Shown one piece after another: positions 1-5,636 of a stretch of DNA of 7,280 bases. How positions within the stretch are numbered: position 1 is the first letter of the stretch; each line of letters starts with the position of its first letter. The notes under the pieces were generated by a model. That model was given only the letters and a program-made list of their open reading frames with translations. It was not told the origin of the DNA and did no database searches. The DNA is from an uncultured bacterium. GTDB lineage: Bacteria; Planctomycetota; UBA8108. The stretch spans positions 1 to 7,280 of the forward strand of contig CAJWZY010000104.1 of NCBI GenBank assembly GCA_913050545.1. The letters are read 5' to 3'. The position numbers and the translations under genes were made by a program.

Positions 1-1
1 G

Positions 2-853
2 ATCGATGATCGCGATGCCGGGGTTCTCGAGACCTCCAGCGGCGCCATGCTGATCACGACCTTCACCTCCAACGCCTACGAGCCGATGCTGGCGGCGGCC
101 GAGGCCAAGCCCGGCTCCTGGGACGAGAAACGACTCGAGAGGTGGCAGGCGGCGCACTACCGTCTCTCGCGGCCGGCCCGCAAGGCGAGCCTCGGGGTCT
201 GGATGATCCGCTCGACCAATGGTGGCATCACCTGGTCCGGCCGCTACAGGACGATCGTCAACAGTCCACACGGTCCGATCGAGCTCTCAAATGGGCTCCT
301 GCTCTATGCCGGCAAGGAATTGTGGAAGGGGAGCCGGGTGGGTTTTGCCCATTCTGTTGACGACGGACAGACCTGGAAGTACCTGGCGGATCTGCCCGTG
401 CGCGAGGGCGACAACAAGGCGGATTACCATGAGCTTCACGCGGTCGAGTGCGCCAGCGGGCGGATCGTCGTGCATATCCGCAACCACAACAAGAAAAACG
501 GAGGGGAGACCCTCCAGAGCCACTCCACCGATGGGGGCAAGACCTGGTCGACGCCCCGTTCGATCGGGGTCTGGGGATTGCCATCGCATCTCATTCGCCT
601 CAGGGATGGGCGCCTGCTGATGTCCTACGGCCATCGGCGCAAGCCGCTGGGCAACCAGACGCGCATCAGCGCCGATGAGGGCAAGACCTGGTCGGAGCCC
701 ATGGTGCTTTCAGCTGATGGTCATTCAGGAGATCTCGGCTACCCCAGCACGGTGGAGTTTCCCGATGGCTCCCTGCTCTCGGTCTGGTACGAGCGGCTGA
801 AGAACTCCCCGAACGCGGTTCTGCGGCAGGCAGATTGGCAGCTCAAGGACTGA
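2..853 (+). CDS. Sialidase-like BNR/Asp-box protein, 5' end cut by the window
   Basis: The frame is open to the left edge. The first ATG (47) is internal, because the preceding in-frame residues (DDRDAGVLETSSGA) are typical of this family just before the LITTFTS strand, so the gene is partial at its N-terminus. Numbering from Met47, four Asp-box repeats (S-x-D/N-x-G-x-T-W) are visible: STNGGITW (56-63), SVDDGQTW (103-110), STDGGKTW (160-167) and SADEGKTW (208-215). These mark blades of a six-bladed beta-propeller. The segments ECASGRIVVHIRNH (about 135-148) and GYPSTVEFPDG (231-241) resemble the conserved Arg- and Tyr-bearing strands of sialidases. Family members often act on glycans outside the cytoplasm, but the signal peptide, the first catalytic Arg and the acid/base Asp would be upstream and cannot be seen. 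Sialidase activity itself is therefore inference; many such proteins have other or unknown substrates. Its 3' end faces the SDR gene across 16 bp. Confidence 0.85.
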   Translation: MDDRDAGVLETSSGAMLITTFTSNAYEPMLAAAEAKPGSWDEKRLERWQAAHYRLSRPARKASLGVWMIRSTNGGITWSGRYRTIVNSPHGPIELSNGLLLYAGKELWKGSRVGFAHSVDDGQTWKYLADLPVREGDNKADYHELHAVECASGRIVVHIRNHNKKNGGETLQSHSTDGGKTWSTPRSIGVWGLPSHLIRLRDGRLLMSYGHRRKPLGNQTRISADEGKTWSEPMVLSADGHSGDLGYPSTVEFPDGSLLSVWYERLKNSPNAVLRQADWQLKD

Positions 854-869
854 ACCGCAGACGGCTGGA

Positions 870-1679
870 TCACTCATCCGGACGTGCCCAGGGAGCGTAG
901 GAATCTCCTATGCCGCAGGCGAGGTAGCCCCCATCGACCACCAGGGTGTGTCCGTTGACAAAGGATGCTGCCGGGCTGGAGAGGAAAACGGCGGCACCGG
1001 AGATCTCCTCGGCCGTACCGAAGCGCTCCATGGGAGTGTTCTCGATGATCCGTCGTCCACGCTCGGTTCCCTCGAGGAATTTGCGGTTCAGGTCGGTGGG
1101 AATGAATCCCGGGGCGATGGCGTTGGTGCGGATGCCGTGCTTGGCCCATTCATTGGCGAGGCTGCGGGTGAGCCCCAGGATGGCGCTCTTGGCGGCTGCG
1201 TAGGCGGTCACCTCGACAAGGTCGACGAAAGAGCTGATCGATGCAATATTGATGATCGATCCCGAGCCCTGTTCCTTCATCGCGGTCGCGACAGCCTTAC
1301 AGCAGCGCAGGGTTCCGGTTACGTGGGACTCGTGGACCGTGTTGAATTCCTCGAGGGTGAGCTCCTCGGTGGGTTTCTTGATAATGATCCCCGCAGAGTT
1401 GACCAGGATGTCGATGCGTCCGAAGCTCTCGAGCGCCTTGGCTGTGGTCTCTTCGACGCTCCCGTCATCTGTGACATCGAGGCTCTGTCCAAGGACGGCT
1501 CCCTCACTCGCAGATTCGCCCAGCTCCGCCACAGCTGTCTCGACCTTCTCGGCTGTGCGCGAGCCGATCCATACCCTGGCACCGGCCTCGAGGAAGGCCT
1601 GTGCGATCGCCTTGCCGATTCCGCTGGCTCCCCCGGTAATCAGCGCAGCCTGTCCTGTCAGATTGAAACGGTCACTCAT
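870..1679 (-). CDS. Short-chain dehydrogenase/reductase (SDR), gluconate 5-dehydrogenase/FabG-like
   Basis: The 269-aa protein is a full-length classical SDR, an NAD(P)(H)-dependent oxidoreductase that is presumably cytosolic. The visible motifs are the Rossmann glycine motif TGGASGIG (15-22), the DVT acidic loop (68-70), NSAG (94-97; usually NNAG), catalytic Ser147 and YxxxK (Tyr160, Lys164), then PGFIPTDL (190-197) and the C-terminal VVDGGY strand (247-252). The residue aligned with the tetrad Asn (N in the usual 'NVTGT') is His119 (SHVTGT), which is unusual. The start ATG at 1679 is preceded on the minus strand by AGGGAA a few bases upstream, and the N-terminus begins as expected six residues before the first beta-strand. 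It lies 64 bases downstream of the lipoprotein gene on the same strand and has no obvious promoter of its own, so co-transcription is likely. The substrate is unknown; a sugar acid or polyol is plausible by resemblance and neighbourhood only. Confidence 0.92.
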   Translation of the reverse strand: MSDRFNLTGQAALITGGASGIGKAIAQAFLEAGARVWIGSRTAEKVETAVAELGESASEGAVLGQSLDVTDDGSVEETTAKALESFGRIDILVNSAGIIIKKPTEELTLEEFNTVHESHVTGTLRCCKAVATAMKEQGSGSIINIASISSFVDLVEVTAYAAAKSAILGLTRSLANEWAKHGIRTNAIAPGFIPTDLNRKFLEGTERGRRIIENTPMERFGTAEEISGAAVFLSSPAASFVNGHTLVVDGGYLACGIGDSYAPWARPDE

Positions 1680-1687
1680 CTTATTCC

Positions 1688-1703
1688 CTGGTTTACTGGT
1701 TTA
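1688..1703. repeat. Perfect 8-bp tandem repeat before the SDR ribosome-binding site
   Basis: CTGGTTTA occurs twice head to tail (TAAACCAG on the minus, coding strand), ending just upstream of the SDR Shine-Dalgarno. It could be a small direct-repeat operator, a translational element or chance; nothing else supports a function. Confidence 0.45.
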
Positions 1704-1743
1704 GAGGTCAGTTGGTAATGGAATCATCTTTCGGCGCAGAAGA

Positions 1744-2991
1744 TCAGGATCCTGCAGGGCGTGGCCCATCAGGTGGTGGAGGCCACATGGCCTCCTGTAT
1801 CTTCTCGAGGCTGACGCCCAGCAGTTTGCCGGCCAGCTTTTCAAGCTCTTCCCGGGAGCCCTGGAAGTGGAAGGTTGCGTGGCGATGGCTGATGGATTCA
1901 CCCTGCTTGAGCGCCCTGACCGGCGAGGCGCTCTCCAGCTCGAAAAAAGCATCCGCGGCAACCTCTGTGGTGTCGTCGCCGCCATTGTTGTAGCTCTGGA
2001 AAACATCGCCGCCGTAGGGCTTTTCCTGGTTGACCTGCCACGAAGAGTTGCCGTAGCGCTCCATCGTTTCAGGGACACTGAAGCGGACCACCGTGAGCAG
2101 GTTCTTGCCGAAGTCAAAGGAGCCGGTGAGGCCCGTGGTGCGCTGCTGGCTGAGACCGAACTTTCCGACCTTCCTGGCGTCTCCACGAAAGATGACGGCG
2201 TTGTCGATGACCTTCAGGCGGTCCTCTTCGACCTTGCCGAAGTAGTTATCGTTGTAGGGGGACTTGCCGTCTTCAGCAGGGGTTTTGAAGGGTGCGATCA
2301 CAACGGCCTCGTCGGATGCGTTGATCATTCCAAGAATCCAGATCCCGATCAGGCCCGAGGCGGGATCCCAGTCAGTTTTCCCGGTGTTCTGGAGCTGGTT
2401 GTCTGAGTAGCAGCCAAGGTAGCTGATACCTGCCGGCAGCTGGATTCCGAGCTCGGTGCCCAGCTCCGCCGATGGTATCAACCCGATTTCGCGGGTGACG
2501 TTAACCTGGAAGGTCACTCCCCGCAGGTTGGTGACCTCCATCTCCCTGTGCAGGATGATTCGATCGGCCTGTTTTTCTTTGACGTCGAAGGCGCCCTTGT
2601 CAAAGGCGGCCGGGACCTGCCAGTTCTCACGGGTAAGCTCTTTAGCCCCGGGGGGGAAATAGACCCCGTACTGGCCGGCCTCGGGACCGATCCAGAAGCG
2701 GTCAAGTCCGCCGAAGTTGTTGAAATGATCGTGGCTCTCTCCCTCCTCGATGGTTTTCCGGGGTACCAGGCCGGTTGACTCAACATTGCCGACCCTGGCC
2801 GTCATGATCCGGCCCTGGAGGCGGGGACTGACGATGATCTTTGAGCCGTTTTCACCCTGCAGAACGACCGCGTCGGCGGTGCTGTCGAGAAATTCACGGA
2901 TGCCTTCGAAATCCGGGGAGCCTGAGCGGCAACCTGCGAGATTGAAAAGGCCACAGCAGAGAACAGGCAGCAGGAGGTGTGATTTATTCAT
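1744..2991 (-). CDS. Secreted lipoprotein, probably DUF6786-like, function unknown
   Basis: This is a 415-aa protein whose start at 2991 is set by a clear lipoprotein signal peptide: MNK, a hydrophobic stretch, then lipobox L-A-G-C with the lipidated Cys at residue 21. An in-frame ATG at 3087 would add 32 residues ahead of the signal peptide and would span the predicted promoter, so I reject it. The mature part is beta-rich. The conserved-looking motifs are SPRLQGRIMTA (55-65), FGGLDRFWIGPEAGQYGVYF (93-112), GDVFQSYNNGG (328-338) and FFELES (349-354) followed by LKQGESISHRHATFHFQG (361-378). This pattern resembles lipoproteins called DUF6786 in planctomycetes and Bacteroidetes, which look like the galactose-mutarotase/beta-sandwich fold class. 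The family name is from memory and untested. AAGGA lies only one base before the ATG, which is an unusually tight spacing. It is probably first gene of an operon with the SDR. A role in periplasmic sugar binding or conversion is inference. Confidence 0.85.
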   Translation of the reverse strand: MNKSHLLLPVLCCGLFNLAGCRSGSPDFEGIREFLDSTADAVVLQGENGSKIIVSPRLQGRIMTARVGNVESTGLVPRKTIEEGESHDHFNNFGGLDRFWIGPEAGQYGVYFPPGAKELTRENWQVPAAFDKGAFDVKEKQADRIILHREMEVTNLRGVTFQVNVTREIGLIPSAELGTELGIQLPAGISYLGCYSDNQLQNTGKTDWDPASGLIGIWILGMINASDEAVVIAPFKTPAEDGKSPYNDNYFGKVEEDRLKVIDNAVIFRGDARKVGKFGLSQQRTTGLTGSFDFGKNLLTVVRFSVPETMERYGNSSWQVNQEKPYGGDVFQSYNNGGDDTTEVAADAFFELESASPVRALKQGESISHRHATFHFQGSREELEKLAGKLLGVSLEKIQEAMWPPPPDGPRPAGS

Positions 2992-3055
2992 GTCCTTGGT
3001 ACCGTAAAATAAGGAAGGTTGGATTGGCCTCAACTGGATTTCAGTCCGAATGCGG

Positions 3056-3084
3056 ATGATCCCGTCTTGCCTCGGCGCTGTCAA
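3056..3084 (-). promoter_or_regulatory. Candidate sigma70 promoter for the lipoprotein-SDR operon
   Basis: Read on the minus strand, a perfect TTGACA (3084-3079) is followed after exactly 17 bases by GATCAT (3061-3056, four of six matches to TATAAT). A start about seven bases further on would give a leader of roughly 55-60 bases before the ATG at 2991. It faces away from the SRP RNA promoter, 27 bp distant. Confidence 0.6.
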
Positions 3085-3111
3085 CACGCTGCATCCAGCT
3101 TCTTTCTCTAC

Positions 3112-3140
3112 TTGTGAGGGTTTTCCCCTGCTGTTAGAAT
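3112..3140 (+). promoter_or_regulatory. Candidate sigma70 promoter for the SRP RNA gene
   Basis: TTGTGA (3112-3117) and TAGAAT (3135-3140) are separated by exactly 17 bases. The -10 is preceded by TGT, giving an extended -10 (TGnTAGAAT). The 5' strand of the SRP RNA closing helix starts five bases downstream at about 3145, which is where transcription would be expected to begin. Confidence 0.65.
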
Positions 3141-3144
3141 GAAA

Positions 3145-3295
3145 GCCCGGTTGGCCTTGGTGCCTTCCGGTTTTATGAGGGCAATAAGGTGCTCGGACAA
3201 CGGGTCAGATCCTAACGGAAGCAGCCCAGCTGGGATTTCCTTATGTGCCCTCACTCTATATCCGGACCCGGGCATTCGGACCCGGGCATCCGGGC
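3145..3295 (+). ncRNA. ffs: Signal recognition particle RNA (4.5S-type)
   Basis: The conserved domain IV is present: GTCAG (3204-3208) and AGCAGCC (3220-3226) flank a UCC/GGA stem (3210-3212/3217-3219) capped by UAAC (3213-3216). GGG/CCC (3202-3204/3225-3227) pairs below it with a U-G pair, as in other SRP RNAs. Further out, TGAGGGCA-ATAAGG (3176-3189) pairs fully with CCTTAT-G-TGCCCTCA (3239-3253), a 14-bp helix with one bulged G. Then UCCGG/CCGGA (3166-3170/3262-3266), UGCCU/GGGCA (3161-3165/3270-3274) and a closing GCCCGG/CCGGGC (3145-3150/3282-3287) extend the rod. The RNA would bind Ffh and act in co-translational targeting of membrane and secreted proteins. The position directly upstream of dnaX-ybaB-recR matches the known synteny in Bacillus. 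The length of about 143-151 nt exceeds E. coli's 114. The ends are approximate, because the 3' arm contains a repeated segment. UAAC instead of the usual GGAA fits the URRC variant. Confidence 0.88.
3261..3295 (+). repeat. 14-bp tandem repeat in the 3' arm of the SRP RNA
   Basis: TCCGGACCCGGGCA (3261-3274) is followed immediately by TTCGGACCCGGGCA (3275-3288), one mismatch in 14, and then by a partial third copy (TCCGGGC, 3289-3295). Each copy offers a CCGGGC that could pair with the 5' GCCCGG at 3145-3150, so the closing helix has more than one possible register. Confidence 0.8.
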
Positions 3296-3303
3296 TTCCT
3301 GGA

Positions 3304-3333
3304 GCGGCCGCGTTCGCTTGCCGTGAGGTTTTT
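3304..3333 (+). terminator. Possible intrinsic terminator after the SRP RNA
   Basis: GCGGC (3304-3308) can pair with GCCGT (3320-3324, one G-U), with an inner GC/GC stem and a GTTC loop. A five-T run follows at 3329-3333 after GAGG. The stem is short and the T-tract is four bases away, so this is only a candidate; it would separate SRP RNA transcription from dnaX. Confidence 0.4.
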
Positions 3334-3348
3334 CATCTGCATGGAATT

Positions 3349-3365
3349 CCCCTGTCGGTTAGAAT
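3349..3365 (+). promoter_or_regulatory. Possible -10 region for dnaX
   Basis: TAGAAT at 3360-3365 sits 70 bases upstream of the dnaX ATG in a block (CCCCTG...TTAGAAT) that repeats the one at the SRP RNA promoter. No acceptable -35 is found at the right spacing (CTGCAT at 3337-3342 matches two of six), so the promoter may be weak or activator-dependent, or dnaX may rely on read-through from the SRP RNA promoter. Confidence 0.3.
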
Positions 3366-3434
3366 CTCGTTTTCAAGGTGCGAATTGAAACTGTTCACGC
3401 AGAGTAGCCATTTCTGCTGAATTTGAGGAAGCTG

Positions 3435-5243
3435 ATGAAATACGAAGTCATCGCCCGCAGGTACCGGCCCCGGCAATTCGAGGAGGTGGTCGGGCAGGAA
3501 TCCATAGCCCGGACTCTCAGAGGCGGAATCCTCCAGGAGCGAATGGCCCACGCTTACCTTTTCGCCGGGCCCAGGGGGGTTGGCAAGACCTCTATGGCGA
3601 GGATTTTTTCCAAGGCAATCAATTGCCCCACTGCCCTCGATCGTAGCCGGCCTGAGAAAGATTGGGCGCGTCCCTGCGAGAAGTGCACGGTCTGCGATGC
3701 CGTTCACACGGGCCAGGATATCGATGTGATCGAGCTCGACGGCGCCTCCCACAGGGGAATCGAGGATATTCGTTCCATCATCGAGGGTGTAAACCGGCCC
3801 GCCTCCCGCGGCAATTACAAGATCTACCTCATCGACGAGGTCCATATGCTGACCCGTGAGGCCTTCAATGCCCTGCTGAAGACCCTCGAGGAGCCGCCGG
3901 CGCATGTAAAGTTCATCTTTGCCACCACCGAAGCCCACAAGATTCCCGACACCGTGCTGTCGCGTTGCCAGCGCTTTGATTTTCAGCCGATCCGCGAAGG
4001 CGATACCGTCAAGCGGCTCGAGCAGATCTGCAAGGCGGAAAAGCGAAAGGTTGCCGGGGACCTGCTGGGCAAGATCGCACGTTATTCACGCGGCGGGATG
4101 AGAGATTCCCAGACTCTCCTCGACCAGCTGATGACCTATTGTGATGGAGATCTCACCGAAGAGGGGCTTGACCAGCTCACCGGAAGGGTTTCGATTTCTG
4201 AGCTTGAGGGAATCCTGGCAGGACTGGTCGGAGGTGATGCAGCAGGGGTCCTTTCGGCTGTGAGGACCTGTCTGCAGGCCGGTGCCGATCCCCTGGTGCT
4301 GGTGGAGCAGATTATCGAGCAACTGCACGGTGAGCTGGTAAGGGTCCTGACCGAGGGTGGTGCGGGGGAGGGCACCTCAGAGGAGGACAGCTCAGCGGAT
4401 TCGGTCGACAAGATGATCGGCTGCCTGCAGATCCTGTTGAGTACAGCCAGCCAGCTGAAATCTTCCGCCTATCCGGATGTGGCTGTCGAGGTGGCCCTGG
4501 TCAAGCTGGCCCGCCTCGAGGATCCGCGTTCCCTTGACAAGGCACTCGACCAGCTGACGAAAATGGAACACAAGATCGGCCAGGTTTCAGCTGGTGGTGG
4601 AGCTGGGCAGCCGGCCACCGGTGGAGGAGGCAGGGCGGCGGCCCCGGCTCCGGGCCAATCCTCCGGCCGCTCAGTGCAGCCCGGGGGAGGAGGCGCTTCA
4701 GCCGGGCAGGCAGATGTGCAGGCCACCCTCGCCACGGAACCGGAGTCGGCTGTTGCCGTCGGCGTGACCGAGCCGCCCCCCGAGGATTCGGTGGCGGTCG
4801 AAAGTGAGCCGTCTTTTCCCAGGCTTGCTTCGTGCTGGGACCAGCTCATCGCCACCATGGAGGAAAAGAGCACCAGTGCGGGAGTGTTCCTGCGCAACGC
4901 GCGACTGGCAGAATCGGATGCTCCCGGAGAATTCCGGCTTCTCGTTCATGAGCAGCTGAGCTTCAGCCAGTTGCAGAAACCTCACCGCATCGATGCTATC
5001 AGGGATGTTGCGCGCAGCCTGACCGGGGCGTCCTGGAAGATCAGGATCCAGCTGGGGGAGTTGAGCGAGAGCGATGAATCCGCAGCAGAGGACACCGCGG
5101 CAGAAAAACCCGCAGCAGAAGAGCCCGCAGCAGAAAAACCCGCAGCAGAAGAGCCTGTTGCAGAGGCGGGTGGCGCAGACCGTGCGGGGGATGATTCTGA
5201 TGTTGAGAAAACTCTGAAGATATTCAAGGGCCGTATGGTTTAG
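3435..5243 (+). CDS. dnaX: DNA polymerase III subunit tau/gamma (clamp loader ATPase)
   Basis: The protein of 602 aa is the clamp-loader motor of the replicative polymerase. In order are Walker A GPRGVGKT (45-52), a zinc site (Cys64, Cys81, Cys84, Cys87), Walker B LIDE (132-135), sensor 1 FATTE (162-166), the SRC arginine-finger motif (176-178) and sensor 2 GGMRDSQ (220-226). The lid and collar domain III run to about 360. A Gly/Ala/Pro-rich linker (385-458) leads to a folded C-terminal domain (about 461-540), then a 15-bp-periodic Ala/Glu/Pro tail (about 549-577) and a conserved-looking end (VEKTLKIFKGRMV). ATG 3435 is chosen because GAGGAAG (3425-3431) lies just upstream and MKYEVIARRYRPRQF is the normal N-terminus; a TTG at 3423 would add four residues and remove that SD. 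I saw no A-AAA-AAG-type slippery heptamer where the gamma form is made in E. coli, so only the long form is predicted. It is the first protein gene of dnaX-ybaB-recR. Confidence 0.97.
   Translation: MKYEVIARRYRPRQFEEVVGQESIARTLRGGILQERMAHAYLFAGPRGVGKTSMARIFSKAINCPTALDRSRPEKDWARPCEKCTVCDAVHTGQDIDVIELDGASHRGIEDIRSIIEGVNRPASRGNYKIYLIDEVHMLTREAFNALLKTLEEPPAHVKFIFATTEAHKIPDTVLSRCQRFDFQPIREGDTVKRLEQICKAEKRKVAGDLLGKIARYSRGGMRDSQTLLDQLMTYCDGDLTEEGLDQLTGRVSISELEGILAGLVGGDAAGVLSAVRTCLQAGADPLVLVEQIIEQLHGELVRVLTEGGAGEGTSEEDSSADSVDKMIGCLQILLSTASQLKSSAYPDVAVEVALVKLARLEDPRSLDKALDQLTKMEHKIGQVSAGGGAGQPATGGGGRAAAPAPGQSSGRSVQPGGGGASAGQADVQATLATEPESAVAVGVTEPPPEDSVAVESEPSFPRLASCWDQLIATMEEKSTSAGVFLRNARLAESDAPGEFRLLVHEQLSFSQLQKPHRIDAIRDVARSLTGASWKIRIQLGELSESDESAAEDTAAEKPAAEEPAAEKPAAEEPVAEAGGADRAGDDSDVEKTLKIFKGRMV
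5086..5175 (+). repeat. 15/30-bp tandem repeat encoding the DnaX Ala-Glu-Pro tail
   Basis: Six 15-base units run from 5086. Units 2 and 4 (from 5101 and 5131) are identical, and units 3 and 5 (from 5116 and 5146) are nearly so, giving a 30-bp repeat with its first 25 bases identical. The outer units (5086 and 5161) are degenerate. The period is a multiple of three, so copy-number change would keep the dnaX frame. It encodes alternating AEKPA and AEEPA. Confidence 0.85.
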
Positions 5244-5277
5244 GCCCCGGCTGTAACCTTCCAGGGAAATAGAAACG

Positions 5278-5616
5278 ATGAACCAGAAGGGCATGGGTGA
5301 TCTGCTCAAGCAGGTCACGAAAATGAAGAAGGACATGGACCGGGTCAACGATGACCTGAAAAATCGTTACATCGAAGAGCAATCCGGTGGAGGCCTGGTT
5401 ACCGTTACGGTTAATGGCCAGCAGGAGGTCGTGAAGATCGCCATTGATCCCAACGCGCTCCAGATTGGAGATGATGGAAAGGCGGATCTCGAAATGTTTG
5501 AGGATCTGCTGATTGCCGCGATCAACCAGGCGGTTGGTAAATCCAAGGATATGATGAACGAAGAGATGAATACTGCCACCGGAGGCCTTTCGGCCGGGTT
5601 ACCCGGACTTTTCTGA
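5278..5616 (+). CDS. ybaB: YbaB/EbfC family nucleoid-associated protein
   Basis: The protein of 112 aa is close to the usual length of about 105-110. An N-terminal helix with K/M/D/L pattern (KGMGDLLKQVTKMKKDMDRV, 4-23) is followed by the family's glycine-rich turn and strand (GGGLVTVTVNGQQEVVKIAIDP, about 37-58). A second helical region follows with DLLIAAINQAVGKSKD (about 76-91), then a Gly/Leu-rich end (TGGLSAGLPGLF). Family members form dimers that bind DNA without strict sequence and may affect nucleoid structure or gene expression; the exact role is not settled. AGGGA lies ten bases before the ATG. The gene is 34 bases after dnaX and 20 bases before recR, the standard dnaX-ybaB-recR arrangement, so the three are presumably one operon. 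Confidence 0.95.
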   Translation: MNQKGMGDLLKQVTKMKKDMDRVNDDLKNRYIEEQSGGGLVTVTVNGQQEVVKIAIDPNALQIGDDGKADLEMFEDLLIAAINQAVGKSKDMMNEEMNTATGGLSAGLPGLF

Positions 5617-5636
5617 AAAGAGGAGCGTGGATTGAA

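Noticed and set aside
854..869. Shared terminator between the convergent sialidase and SDR genes
   Set aside because: Only three-pair stems and no T-tract could be found there.
948..1718. Long + strand open frame of 256 codons
   Set aside because: It lies antisense to the SDR gene, whose motifs are unambiguous, and its translation shows no family pattern; it is a GC-driven shadow.
1867..2406. Open frame of 179 codons on the + strand
   Set aside because: It is antisense to the lipoprotein gene, with no RBS and no recognisable motif.
2992..3087. Upstream start (ATG at 3087) for the lipoprotein
   Set aside because: It would put 32 residues before a perfect lipoprotein signal peptide and cover the predicted promoter.
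3139..3420. Small + strand open frame of 93 codons
   Set aside because: It coincides with the SRP RNA and its flanks; the structure and core motifs explain the sequence better than a protein does.
3423..3434. TTG start for dnaX
   Set aside because: The ATG at 3435 has a good SD (GAGGAAG) that the TTG reading would place inside the coding region, and the ATG gives the family's normal N-terminus.
3333..3938. Minus-strand frame of 201 codons
   Set aside because: It overlaps the conserved ATPase core of dnaX on the opposite strand and has no recognisable domain.
4557..5160. Programmed frameshift in dnaX producing gamma
   Set aside because: Runs such as GAA-AAA-CCC and GAG-GAA-AAG were examined; none forms a canonical slippery heptamer in the reading frame.
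4698..5348. Minus-strand frame of 216 codons, with Cys-rich repeats
   Set aside because: It is antisense to dnaX; the Cys-Gly-Phe repeats are only the reverse of the Ala-Glu-Pro coding repeat.
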